Origin: Marinicrinis sediminis
GTDB taxonomy: Bacteria; Bacillota; Bacilli; Paenibacillales; KCTC-33676
Length of the DNA stretch: 64,000 nucleotides
Direction: 5' to 3'
Assembly (NCBI RefSeq): GCF_042685085.1
Contig: NZ_JBHUMM010000043.1
Coordinates: 1-64,000 of the forward strand
Every line of letters starts with the position of its first letter. The stretch's first letter is position 1. Of this stretch, positions 24,131 through 33,275 are shown piece by piece. Both the position numbers and the translations under genes were made by a program. The notes beneath the pieces were generated by a model, which was given only the letters and a program-made list of their open reading frames with translations, did not search any database and was not told where the DNA came from.

Positions 24131-26150
24131 TCGGAAATCCGAACACCGGTAAGACTTCCCTTTTTAACAAGCTTACGAATACGTACGCGTATGTCGGTAA
24201 CTGGAGTGGGGTGACGGTAGAGAAGAAGGTAGGTGCCTTGTCGAACCGCTCAGGAAGTCTGGTTGATCTGCCTGGTGTCTATTCGCTGAATCCGTTGTCA
24301 GAGGATGAGCGCGTCGTTGCGACCTACTTGCTAACCCCATCGTATTCCCATTTGCTGAATATTGTTGATGCTTCCCAGTGCAGCGCAGTCTGCACTTGAC
24401 GCTTCAGTTGATGGAACTGGATCAACCGATGCTGATTGGCATGAATATGGAAGATGTCGCTCGCAGCAGGGGCATGCACACCGATATTCAGCGTTTGAGC
24501 CAGGAGTTGGGCGTTCCCGTTCTACCGATTATGGCCCGAACAGGCAAAGGCTGTGCGGAGATCCTGCTGCATCTGGCAGAGCGTCAACTTAGAGGTCCGA
24601 GGTTCCAGATCGACTATGGGCCCGAGATTGAAGAGGCTGTCACTCAGATCAGTCGATGGATTCCCGATCAGGAGGGGATGCCGTCCAAACGGTGGCTGGC
24701 GCTGCAATGGCTCGATGGGAACAGAGAGGTAGAGATGTATTTGTCCGCTGTACAGGGCATAAATATGGATGATTGGCATGTATGCAGAAAAGAGACGGAA
24801 GCCAGCTTGCTCCGCAGACATCCGGAGGATGGCCATTCTTCCGTTTCGGCGATTACGGCGGAACTGCACCGCATTCGACAGCAACGGATTGATCATGTGC
24901 TAAGCAAGACGACGGAAATGCGGCCGGTGGATCGTCCCTCCACTACGGATGATATCGATGCGATTGTGACGCATCCTCTACTCGGTGTCCCCATTTACCT
25001 GTTGTTGATGTATCTCATGTTCAAGCTGACCTTTGATTGGCTGGGGGTACCACTGTCTGATTTGCTGGACGGATTTCTGGCGGGCACATTGACGGATTGG
25101 ATCGCTACCGGTCTATCAAGTATTGGGGCATCGGCCTTTTTGGAGGCGCTAGTGCTGGACGGAATCGTAGCAGGTGTGGGCGGCGTGCTGGTGTTTGTGC
25201 CGCAGATTATGATCTTGTTTCTGCTGATATCCTTGCTGGAAGATTCGGGCTACATGTCCAGAGCTGCCACGGTCATGGATCGGCTCATGCAGGGCTTTGG
25301 ATTAAATGGCAAGGCATTCATCCCGATGATGATCAGCTTTGGCTGCAATGTACCGGGTGTGATGGCGGCCCGCTCAATGGAACAGCGGAAACAGCGAATC
25401 ATGACGATGCTGATTGTGCCGATGATGTCCTGCTCGGCCCGTTTACCGGTGTATGCGTTGTTTGCAGGGGCTTTTTTCGTGGACATGCAGGCAACCGTCG
25501 TGTTGTCGATGTACGTGCTGGGCATTGTCACGGCGCTGCTGATGGCAAAGTTGTTTGCTGCTTCATTGCTGAAAAACGAAGAGGAAAGCACCTTCCTGCT
25601 GGAGCTGCCACCGTATCGGTTTCCACAATGGACGACGCTGTGGCGCAGTACCTGGGACAAGGGAAAAGGTTTTATTCGCAAGGCAGGAACGGTTATTTTC
25701 GCAGGCTCAGTGATGGTTTGGCTTCTCTCCAGTATGGGACCTGCCGGTTACGATGTGCCGATTGAAGACAGTTTCCTCGCGCTCATCGGTCACACCATTG
25801 CACCGCTGTTTACACCGCTTGGTTTTGGGACGTGGGAAGCCAGTGTGGCGCTGTTGACAGGCTTTCTTGCCAAGGAAGTCGTCGTTTCCACGATGAATAT
25901 TATCTATTTTGTACCCGATACGGCCTCGCTGCAAGGTTTGATGACCGAGGTATATACCCCGCTGTCGGCGTTCAGCTTCATGGTGTTTACCCTGCTCTAT
26001 GTGCCCTGTCTGGCTACGATGGCAACGATTAGCAAGGAGTCCGGGTCTCGCAAATGGACGCTTCTCTCGATTGGGTATGCGTTTATCATTGCCTATGTCA
26101 TTGCGATGATCGTCTATCAGACAGGTCGATTCTTGGGATGGGAGGTATGA
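24106..26150 (+). pseudogene. feoB: Ferrous iron transporter B, broken by a frameshift near 24380
   Basis: The TTG at 24106 follows GGAGG (24091-24095). The first frame gives the G domain MHEARIALIGNPNTGKTSLF, GVTVEKK and DLPGVYSLNPLSEDE up to NIVDASQ, then runs into CSAVCT and a stop at 24397-24399. The expected continuation LQRSLHLTLQLMELDQP and NMEDVARSRG is in the next frame and runs to 26150, with the membrane gates and GCNVPGVMAARSMEQRKQR. Restoring one base (CAG-TG to CAGCTG at about 24379) rejoins both parts into a normal full-length FeoB of about 680 residues. The remainder looks intact, so the lesion is recent or a sequencing error. As given, the encoded transporter lacks a linked GTPase domain. 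Confidence 0.88.
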
Positions 26151-26210
26151 TCATGGGCGTTGCATGTGAAGAAAAGGGAGGGTCCTTACAATCAGGAAGG
26201 GGGAGAAAAC

Positions 26211-26426
26211 ATGCTGAGCGGGTTGATTGGCGGATTGATCATCGGTTATGCAGGATGGATGCTCACTCGATTTATTCGTAAAAGCCGAAAGGGAAAGTGT
26301 GCAGCATGTGCGTTGCAGCCAAGCTGCGTGCAGCAACATCGCTGTGAAGGTAAGCCATTGGAACAACAGAGACACTCATACGAGTGCCATTCTCCATCGA
26401 AGGAGAAGCCAGTGAACGGTTTGTGA
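26211..26426 (+). CDS. FeoB-associated Cys-rich membrane protein
   Basis: 71 residues from the ATG at 26211, after AAGGGGGAG; an upstream in-frame ATG at 26160 has no good site. One membrane helix (MLSGLIGGLIIGYAGWML) is followed by a basic stretch and a Cys-rich tail with CAACALQPSC and a further Cys pair. This matches the short Cys-rich proteins regularly found after feoB in Firmicutes, which may bind iron or an Fe-S cluster and play a FeoC-like role. It is the third gene of the feo operon. Confidence 0.82.
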   Translation: MLSGLIGGLIIGYAGWMLTRFIRKSRKGKCAACALQPSCVQQHRCEGKPLEQQRHSYECHSPSKEKPVNGL

Positions 26427-26453
26427 ACGGTTAAGGGTGGCCAAACGAAGAAT

Positions 26454-26508
26454 GCCTTCCCGGTCATCTCCTCTCGTAATGAGTGGGGATGAAACAGGAA
26501 GGCTTTTG
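26454..26508 (+). terminator. Terminator between the feo operon and the convergent GH13 gene
   Basis: GCCTTCC (26454-26460) pairs with GGAAGGC (26497-26503) around a long loop, followed by TTTTGTTGTG. The long loop makes it weaker than the others in the window. Confidence 0.55.
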
Positions 26509-26517
26509 TTGTGTTAT

Positions 26518-28644
26518 CTAGCGATGAGTACCTGAGGCTGATTGGTTATAAGTCAGCTTCACAATCTTTACTTCACCTGGTTCGTAAGGAAGAGTCAGAT
26601 CGCCCTGAGGCTGTAGCGACAATGCTTCTTCCACTCTCTGGAAGCCATTCATGAGCAGCACCGCTTTCAGTTGCCCAGCATCAGTCGGCATGAAGGTGTC
26701 CATAGGAAACGAAACGGTACGGCTGTCCTTCAGGTCGAGATTGGCCAGGATCAGTAGCTTCTCCACCGTTGGCTCATCGCGTTTGTCTGACAATCTGCAG
26801 GTAAAGAACAGTTCAGGTTCCACCTCATCTTCGTTATCTTTGTCCACCTTGCGCGCATGGAAGCGACTCGGATCAATCAGGGCTTCCAGATATTCCGCCC
26901 TCAGCCCAGCAGCTTGCTGGATGATCTGATACAGCCGCCGTGCATCGGGATGCGCCCAATGCGTTAGGGCCGTTCGGTCGAAGAAGGCCAGACGTCCCTG
27001 ATAAGGGGAATCCGCAGGCAATAAGAACTTGTGCTCATCCGTACAGTCCAGACCGAGGTTCATCGGTTGAATCTCGCCCAGTTCAAAGCCCGAGTTCAGA
27101 AATGGAATGCCATGTGGCAGAAAGTGATTCAACACGGCGGACAAGTTGGCAAAGGCCTGTCCCCCCTCGCGAGATGTAGCTCTTGGCGTGTCCGGCGTCT
27201 CGGAACAGGCCAGAATCGGCAGCTTCAGCAAATCAATCATGTCCCAGGTCAGTCGATGCAGTTTTCCTTCGGCAATACGGGGCTCATGCCACCATGCTCC
27301 GCCAAGGACAATGTGATATCCCCCTTTTTTGGCTGAGTGCGTATTGTCATTCGTAATGTCCTCGGAAATGAAGCAGAAGCTTGGGTCTAGCTCCATCGGC
27401 TTTCGAATCATATCCAGTTCCAGTTCAGGTGGAAGGGCGTGAGCCATGTCGATACGGGCTCCGTCTATGCCGTAGTTCGTCTGGTAATGAGGAATGATAT
27501 CCGACAAAATGTCCCATAAGGGCTGGTTCTTTTGTTGTCCGGGATACAGATTGGATTTGATAATATCAAACAGTATGTAATCGGGTTGAGATGGTGCGAT
27601 GAAATCTTTCACATGCTCCGGCAAATCGAGATACAGCTTGAGAAAGGTTACATCTGACCAGGGTGGCTGATGATCATTGATCTGATCGGCAAAAGCAGGG
27701 GCCGTCGTAATGCCGAATTGTTCATCGATCAGCTCCAGCATATCGATATCCGGGTTTTGTCTGATGATCTCCTGACACTGTCTCCACTTCATCGGGTCCA
27801 GCTCATTCGGCGGGGAGGAGAATTTCGCCAGATGGGCCTTGACCGTATCGGCTTGATAGACGGTCGGAAGCAGTTCCAGCTCTGGCGGATTCATGCCATC
27901 TATCGCTTCTACCATCGGTGGCCCATATAAGTCGGCTTCCTCGGAGCGTATCCAGTAAAACCACTCTGGATGCTCGGCAATCAGCGCACAGTCCCGGGCA
28001 GCAGTTCTCGGAATAATATCGATTAACACGCGAAGTCCGAGCATATGGCAGGCTTCCACAAAAGCAGAGAATTGCTCTTCCAGCGTCACTTCTTCTCCCA
28101 GCAGGGGATCACGGAGATCCGTATCCAGCTTGTAATAGTTCTTGACTGCATAAGGGGATCCGAGCTCTCCTTTTTTGAAGCGGGAACTGATTTCGAATAT
28201 GGGGAGCAAATAAATGCAGTTAATGCCCATGCTTTTGATCCACGGGAGCAGGGCGATCGTTTTCAGAAATGTGCCGGTTTCCTTGTACCCTTGTGCGTTG
28301 CTGAATTCCAAATCCCCGGAGCCATCATGGTCCCAGGCACTGAATGAACGGATATGTACGGAATAAATGGCGCTTTTATGTATCCAGTCCCCTGGCTTGC
28401 CTGGTTCTCCTTGTTGCTGTTCAATCTTCGAAAGAGCCTGCGTATAATCGACATCGGGCTGCGGTGAAAAGGATTGTTGCAGTTGGTTGAACAGATAGGT
28501 ATAGGGGTTGACCTTGAAAGTTCCTGGCGTTTGGTGGCAGGTCTCTACATCCCAAATTGTCGGAATTTCAAAATCGGCAGCGGTATGTGCGGACTGTTTT
28601 TGCTCCAGGACAGCCATGACCTTTTGCAGGCAGCTGGTAGGCAT
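26518..28644 (-). CDS. GH13 alpha-amylase-superfamily enzyme
   Basis: 708 residues, ATG after GAGGAGGG. There is no signal peptide, so it is cytosolic. A (beta/alpha)8 GH13 barrel is recognisable from IHKSAIYSVHIRSFS, region I-like LRVLIDIIPRTAARD, region II GIDGARIDMAHALPPE (Asp nucleophile), region III FCFISEDITND (Glu acid/base) and a C-terminal beta domain ending in VKIVKLTYN. Region IV, normally NHDTPR, appears as SETPDTPR: the Asp and Arg are kept, but the conserved His is Pro. That resembles GlgE-type maltosyltransferases or other non-canonical GH13 members more than plain amylases. It probably acts on malto-oligosaccharides or glycogen inside the cell. Confidence 0.8.
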   Translation of the reverse strand: MPTSCLQKVMAVLEQKQSAHTAADFEIPTIWDVETCHQTPGTFKVNPYTYLFNQLQQSFSPQPDVDYTQALSKIEQQQGEPGKPGDWIHKSAIYSVHIRSFSAWDHDGSGDLEFSNAQGYKETGTFLKTIALLPWIKSMGINCIYLLPIFEISSRFKKGELGSPYAVKNYYKLDTDLRDPLLGEEVTLEEQFSAFVEACHMLGLRVLIDIIPRTAARDCALIAEHPEWFYWIRSEEADLYGPPMVEAIDGMNPPELELLPTVYQADTVKAHLAKFSSPPNELDPMKWRQCQEIIRQNPDIDMLELIDEQFGITTAPAFADQINDHQPPWSDVTFLKLYLDLPEHVKDFIAPSQPDYILFDIIKSNLYPGQQKNQPLWDILSDIIPHYQTNYGIDGARIDMAHALPPELELDMIRKPMELDPSFCFISEDITNDNTHSAKKGGYHIVLGGAWWHEPRIAEGKLHRLTWDMIDLLKLPILACSETPDTPRATSREGGQAFANLSAVLNHFLPHGIPFLNSGFELGEIQPMNLGLDCTDEHKFLLPADSPYQGRLAFFDRTALTHWAHPDARRLYQIIQQAAGLRAEYLEALIDPSRFHARKVDKDNEDEVEPELFFTCRLSDKRDEPTVEKLLILANLDLKDSRTVSFPMDTFMPTDAGQLKAVLLMNGFQRVEEALSLQPQGDLTLPYEPGEVKIVKLTYNQSASGTHR

Positions 28645-28705
28645 AAATTCCCTCCTCTAATTTGAATTGAGTATGGACAGGTTACATGTTGAGAATATCC
28701 ATAAT

Positions 28706-28767
28706 ATGACATGTCATGCGGTGAATTGCAACGCAATAAATTGATGAAAATGTTGCAATTTATCGAT
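28706..28767. promoter_or_regulatory. Palindrome and paired repeats in the GH13/mqnB gap
   Basis: ATGACATGTCAT (28706-28717) is a perfect 12-bp palindrome. GCAATAAATTGAT (28733-28745) and GCAATTTATCGAT (28755-28767) are near-identical 13-mers two helical turns apart, each next to TTGCAA. They lie in the promoter region of the leftward GH13 gene and may be sites for a LacI-type or other sugar regulator. The assignment is a guess. Confidence 0.4.
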
Positions 28768-28900
28768 TACTTTGATTATTCTGTGATTCGTGCATTTCCA
28801 TTGAATTGAACGACTGGATTTGGTTTAATTAATGAAGAAATATCGTGACGAATCTGAACGTGATCCATCCAGGTGGATCGACTGGAAGGAACGAATCCGA

Positions 28901-29557
28901 ATGCATAAACGAATTTTAGTGATGGCGGCCGTAGAGGCCGAAGCAGAGGCCGTGAAGCGTGGTTTGGGTGAGACATCCATTTTTGAAGTGCAGACCTGCG
29001 GTGTCGGACCGATTGCAGCGGCAGCTTCGACGGCTCGCTGTTTGGCACGAGCAGAACCTTCTTATGATCTGGTGATAAGTATGGGCATTGGCGGTGGATT
29101 TGCTGGTCAGGCGCCCCTGACTTCTATCGTCGTATCGGATCGCATAATTGCCGCAGATTTGGGAGCCGAGACGCCGGAAGGCTTTATTCCATTAGACGAA
29201 ATGGGCTTTGGCCAAACGATGATCGAGGCGGATGGGCCTGCACGCAGCGAGATCGTGGCGCGACTGGAACAGCATGATCTCCCTGTTCGTACTGGCCCTG
29301 TACTAACCGTATCCACCGTAACCGGAACAGCTTCATCGACCGCCCGATTGCTGGCCCGTTATCCTGACGCGGCAGCGGAGGGTATGGAAGGCTTTGGTAT
29401 AGCGCAAGCAGCCCGTGATCAGAGCGTACCCGTGATCGAGATCAGAGCCATTTCCAACGTGGTCGGACCGAGAGATCGAGATGCCTGGCGCATCCCGGAA
29501 GCATTGCAGCAGCTGGAACGAGTTGGCGCAGCCTTGAAGCATTTCACAGTGCATTGA
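28901..29557 (+). CDS. mqnB: Futalosine hydrolase
   Basis: 218 residues from the ATG at 28901, preceded by GGAAGGAACG; the upstream in-frame ATG at 28832 is unsupported. It cleaves futalosine to dehypoxanthine futalosine in the alternative menaquinone pathway. The nucleosidase fold is shown by MAAVEAEAEAVKRGL, the purine-binding CGVGPIAAAASTARCL, MGIGGGFAG and EGMEGFGIAQAA (with the Met-Glu pair that contacts the ribose). It is followed 46 bases later by mqnD; mqnA and mqnC are not in the window. Confidence 0.87.
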   Translation: MHKRILVMAAVEAEAEAVKRGLGETSIFEVQTCGVGPIAAAASTARCLARAEPSYDLVISMGIGGGFAGQAPLTSIVVSDRIIAADLGAETPEGFIPLDEMGFGQTMIEADGPARSEIVARLEQHDLPVRTGPVLTVSTVTGTASSTARLLARYPDAAAEGMEGFGIAQAARDQSVPVIEIRAISNVVGPRDRDAWRIPEALQQLERVGAALKHFTVH

Positions 29558-29603
29558 ATTTGAAAAAGGACGAGACCCATAAGAGATGGAGGAATCAATC
29601 ATC

Positions 29604-30452
29604 ATGAAAATCGCTTACTCACCTTGTCCCAACGATACGTTCATCTATCATGCCTGGGCGCATGGACTCGTTCCTGGTGCGCCAGAGCTGGAAGTGACGT
29701 ATGCGGACATAGACATTACGAATCACTGGGCGTTGAACGGAGAAGGCCCGGAAGTCATGAAAATTTCATTTGCAGCGTTGCCCTGGGCATTGCCGGACTA
29801 TCGGCTGTTGCCTTGCGGGGGCGCGCTTGGACGCGGCTGTGGTCCCCTCGTTCTGGTGAAGGAGCAAGCTGACCATCAAGCGCTGCAACCAGCGGATCTG
29901 TCTGGTAAGAAAATAGCGGTTCCGAGTGAACGCTCCACGGCCTATCTGCTGTTTCGTTTATGGGCAGCCGCACACATTCCGGATGGTGCAGGCGAGATCG
30001 TGGTCATGCCTTTTCACGAAATCATGCCAGCCGTTCAGAAGGGAGAGATGGACGCGGGACTTGTCATTCATGAAGCACGTTTTACGTATCCAACCTATGG
30101 TTTGTCCATGATGACAGACCTCGGGAGCTGGTGGGAAACGGAAACCGGTCTGCCTATTCCGCTGGGGGCCATTGTCGCACGTCGCGACCTTGATCATCAT
30201 GCCATTTCGAACTGGATTCGTTCTTCGCTGCAATACGCGTGGCAACATCCCGAGGCATCCCGTGATTATGTGATGAAGCATGCGCAGGAAATGGATGCAG
30301 ATGTTGCCCGTTCCCATATTCAGCTATACGTCAATGATTTCTCGATGGATTTGGGGAAGGACGGCTATCTCGCGATAGAAACATTGCTGACGAGAGCCGC
30401 GTCAGAAGGGCTTGTACCCGCCTTTGATCCGGCGATGCTGAGAAACGACTAG
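29604..30452 (+). CDS. mqnD: 1,4-dihydroxy-6-naphthoate synthase
   Basis: 282 residues from the ATG at 29604, 11 bases after GGAGG; an upstream in-frame ATG overlaps that site. It is a periplasmic-binding-protein-like fold enzyme of the futalosine pathway, converting cyclic dehypoxanthine futalosine to 1,4-dihydroxy-6-naphthoate. Motifs are AYSPCPNDTFIYHAW, GEGPEVMKISFAALPW, GRGCGPLVL, IAVPSERSTAYLL and AGLVIHEARFTY. It lies in an operon with mqnB and is terminated at 30518. Confidence 0.9.
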   Translation: MKIAYSPCPNDTFIYHAWAHGLVPGAPELEVTYADIDITNHWALNGEGPEVMKISFAALPWALPDYRLLPCGGALGRGCGPLVLVKEQADHQALQPADLSGKKIAVPSERSTAYLLFRLWAAAHIPDGAGEIVVMPFHEIMPAVQKGEMDAGLVIHEARFTYPTYGLSMMTDLGSWWETETGLPIPLGAIVARRDLDHHAISNWIRSSLQYAWQHPEASRDYVMKHAQEMDADVARSHIQLYVNDFSMDLGKDGYLAIETLLTRAASEGLVPAFDPAMLRND

Positions 30453-30517
30453 ACAAACGCAAGCAACACCTGAGGGCCAGACGATAAGTAAACGGCCAAA
30501 TATAGAATCCCATTTAG

Positions 30518-30544
30518 GACCTTTCACTGGAAAGGTCTTTTTTT
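30518..30544 (+). terminator. Rho-independent terminator after mqnBD
   Basis: GACCTTTC-ACTG-GAAAGGTC, a perfect 8-bp stem with a tetraloop, is followed by TTTTTTT. Confidence 0.9.
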
Positions 30545-30603
30545 ATGCAAATAAAAGTAGGCCTGTTCATCCATACTATGAAAAAAAGTGGAGGAATGAC
30601 AAA

Positions 30604-31668
30604 ATGCTGAAATGGACGCGCACCGCCATACTACTGCTGCTCACAGCCATGCTGATCATGACAGGTTGTGGGGGAAACAATGGAGACAACAATGTGAACG
30701 AGACGGGTAACAATGAAGCCAATCAGGGAGCCGATGCAGGTGGAAAGACAGATGGCAAGGATTTTCGTATCGGAATGGTGACGGATACGGGAGGAGTCAA
30801 TGACAATTCCTTTAACCAGAGTGCATGGGAAGGCTTTCAGAAGCTGAATGAGGACACGGGTGCGAAGGTAAAGTATTTGCAGAGTGAAGGCGATGCCGAC
30901 TATATTCCCAACCTGAGTACGTTTGTGAATGACGGCTATGATCTGACCTGGGGAATCGGGTATCTGATGTGGGATTCCATCAAGCAGGTAGCCCAGCAGA
31001 ATCCGGATGCCAAGCTGGCCATCATTGATAACGTGGTGGATGCGCCAAATGTCTCCTCCGTTACCTTTGCCGAGAATGAAGGGTCCTTTCTGGTTGGCGT
31101 TGCAGCAGCAAAGATGACCAAGTCGAATAAGATTGGCTTTGTGGGGGGTTCCGAGATCCCGGTTATCCAGCGATTTGAAGCGGGCTTTCGTGCAGGGATT
31201 CAGGCTGTAAATCCGGATATCCGTCTCATTGTCAATTACACGGGTGCTTTTGACAAGCCTGATCTGGGCAAGGCGGCGGCTTCTACGATCTACAATGAAG
31301 GAGCAGATATTATTTTCCATGCTTCCGGGGCGACTGGAAATGGGGTCTTCAATGAAGCACGTGACCGCGTAAAGGGTGGTGACCAGGTATGGGTGATCGG
31401 AGTGGACAAGGATCAATCGCTCGATTTCGGCGATGACATTACCCTGACCTCCATGATGAAGCGGGTAGATGAAGCCGTTCATCGGGTGTCCAGTGATCTG
31501 ATCAACGGGGAATTCAATGGAGGAGAGATGACGGTGCTGGGTCTTAAGGAAAACGGAGTCGGATTGTCGGAAACCTCCAAAAAAAATATCCCGGATGATG
31601 TATGGAATCTGGTCGAGGAATACAAGCAAAAAATTATCAGCGGCGAAGTGAGCGTGCCACAGGAATAA
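30604..31668 (+). CDS. nupN: BMP-family nucleoside-binding lipoprotein
   Basis: 354 residues, ATG after GTGGAGGAATGAC. A lipoprotein signal (LLLLTAMLIMTGCGG, Cys at about residue 22) is followed by a disordered Asn/Gly linker and the BMP/PnrA fold: FRIGMVTDTGGVNDNSFNQSAWEG, SFLVGVAAAKMTKSNKIGFVGG, IFHASGATGNGVFNEA and WVIGVDKDQ. It captures purine nucleosides outside the membrane for the ABC importer encoded next. Gene order matches B. subtilis nupNOPQ, the guanosine transporter; actual substrate preference is not shown. Confidence 0.88.
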   Translation: MLKWTRTAILLLLTAMLIMTGCGGNNGDNNVNETGNNEANQGADAGGKTDGKDFRIGMVTDTGGVNDNSFNQSAWEGFQKLNEDTGAKVKYLQSEGDADYIPNLSTFVNDGYDLTWGIGYLMWDSIKQVAQQNPDAKLAIIDNVVDAPNVSSVTFAENEGSFLVGVAAAKMTKSNKIGFVGGSEIPVIQRFEAGFRAGIQAVNPDIRLIVNYTGAFDKPDLGKAAASTIYNEGADIIFHASGATGNGVFNEARDRVKGGDQVWVIGVDKDQSLDFGDDITLTSMMKRVDEAVHRVSSDLINGEFNGGEMTVLGLKENGVGLSETSKKNIPDDVWNLVEEYKQKIISGEVSVPQE

Positions 31669-31696
31669 CGAGCAAGGGAGGCAGGTGAGGCAGGGG

Positions 31697-33274
31697 ATGG
31701 ACAAGAACGAGAGAAGGCGTGACGCTGAAGCAAGGAGCGAACATCCAGTTCGAACGGTGGTGGAAATGAGAGGGATCACCAAGCGGTTTGGCGGACTGAT
31801 TGCCAATGATCGTATTGACCTCAAAGTCACAAAGGGAGAGATTCATGCGCTTCTTGGGGAAAATGGTGCAGGCAAATCTACGCTCATGAATATTCTGTTC
31901 GGCCTCTATCAGCCTGATGAGGGACAGATTCTCATCCAGGAGAAGCCGGTGAGAATGGAAGGTCCCAATCAGGCCATCCAGCTTGGCATCGGCATGGTGC
32001 ATCAGCACTTCAAGCTCGTACAAAATTTTACCGTCGTTGAGAATATCGTGCTTGGACTGGAACCGAGAAAGAACTTGCAGATTGATTATGGTAAGGCACG
32101 ACAAGCCGTCATGGAGCTCTCGCGTAAATACGGGCTCGAGGTGAAACCGGATGCTCGAATCGAAGATATATCCGTCGGCATGCAGCAGCGGGTGGAAATT
32201 CTCAAGACGCTGTATCGCGGCGCGGATATTCTGATCCTGGATGAACCAACCGCTGTGCTGACTCCGCAGGAAATCCAGGAGTTGATGGAGATCATGCGCA
32301 AGCTGGTGAAGGACGGAAAGTCCATCGTGCTCATTACACACAAGCTGAAGGAAATTATGGCGGTATCGGATCAGGTCACGGTCATTCGTCGCGGCAAAGT
32401 GATCGATTCCATTGCGGTTTCAGAAGCTTCGCCCCAGCTGCTGGCTGAGAAGATGGTGGGGAGAGAAGTTTCCTTTACGATAGACAAAAGTGAGGCCAAG
32501 CCGACGAAGTCCAGACTTACGGTGGAGCAGGTGTATGCGACAGACACATCGGGTAAAGCAGTCCTCAAAGGGATTGACCTTGAAGTAAAGGGCGGCGAGA
32601 TATTGGGGATTGCTGGTGTCGATGGCAACGGACAGAAAGAGCTGATTGAAGTGCTGGCTGGCCTCCGCAAGCTTCAGTCAGGACGAATCACCATCGACGG
32701 ACAAGAGGCTGACCGTATGCATGCCAAAAAAATGGCGGAGCTTGGTTTGTCCCATATCCCTGAGGATCGTCACAAACACGGACTGGTGCTTGATTTCACA
32801 ATGACGGAAAATATGGCTCTTCGTACGTATGATCAGCCTCGCTTTCAGAAGTATGGCTTACTGCATTATGGGGCCATGAAAGCCTATGCCGCAACGCTTA
32901 TGCAGGAATTCGACGTGAGGCCGCCGGAAACGGAGAATCAGGCTCGCTCTCTGTCAGGCGGCAATCAGCAGAAAGCGATTATCGCCAGGGAAATCGATCG
33001 GGACCCGGCCGTGCTCATCGCTGCACAGCCGACCCGTGGTCTCGATGTAGGAGCCATCGAATTTATCCATCGCCGCCTTATAGCAGAAAGAGACAAGGGA
33101 AAGGCCGTACTGCTCATCTCCTTCGAAATGGATGAGATACTCCATCTTTCTGACCGGATCGTTGTCATGTATGAGGGAGAGATCGTGGGTCATGTAAACC
33201 CGCAAGAAACGAATGACCAGGAATTGGGGTTGATGATGGCAGGCAGCAAACGGCTCGCAAGGGAGGAGGGGTAG
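31697..33274 (+). CDS. nupO: Nucleoside ABC transporter ATP-binding protein (double NBD)
   Basis: 525 residues from the ATG at 31697 (AGGCAGGGG upstream; 31685 is the alternative). There are two fused nucleotide-binding domains. The first has Walker A GENGAGKST, signature-like SVGMQQRVEIL and Walker B ILILDEPTAVL. The second has a variant Walker A GVDGNGQKE, signature LSGGNQQKAIIARE and VLIAAQPTRGLD. The degenerate second Walker A is normal for the RbsA/NupO class. It energises the permeases encoded downstream; its stop is one base from the next ATG. Confidence 0.92.
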   Translation: MDKNERRRDAEARSEHPVRTVVEMRGITKRFGGLIANDRIDLKVTKGEIHALLGENGAGKSTLMNILFGLYQPDEGQILIQEKPVRMEGPNQAIQLGIGMVHQHFKLVQNFTVVENIVLGLEPRKNLQIDYGKARQAVMELSRKYGLEVKPDARIEDISVGMQQRVEILKTLYRGADILILDEPTAVLTPQEIQELMEIMRKLVKDGKSIVLITHKLKEIMAVSDQVTVIRRGKVIDSIAVSEASPQLLAEKMVGREVSFTIDKSEAKPTKSRLTVEQVYATDTSGKAVLKGIDLEVKGGEILGIAGVDGNGQKELIEVLAGLRKLQSGRITIDGQEADRMHAKKMAELGLSHIPEDRHKHGLVLDFTMTENMALRTYDQPRFQKYGLLHYGAMKAYAATLMQEFDVRPPETENQARSLSGGNQQKAIIAREIDRDPAVLIAAQPTRGLDVGAIEFIHRRLIAERDKGKAVLLISFEMDEILHLSDRIVVMYEGEIVGHVNPQETNDQELGLMMAGSKRLAREEG

Positions 33275-33275
33275 C

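Noticed and set aside
24378..26150. feoB-like gene starting independently at the GTG at 24378
   Set aside because: No ribosome binding site, and the conserved G-domain strand just upstream belongs to the same protein in another frame; a one-base loss explains it.
30631..31830. 399-codon minus-strand frame opposite the nucleoside-binding protein
   Set aside because: Shadow frame; the plus-strand protein is a clear BMP-family lipoprotein.
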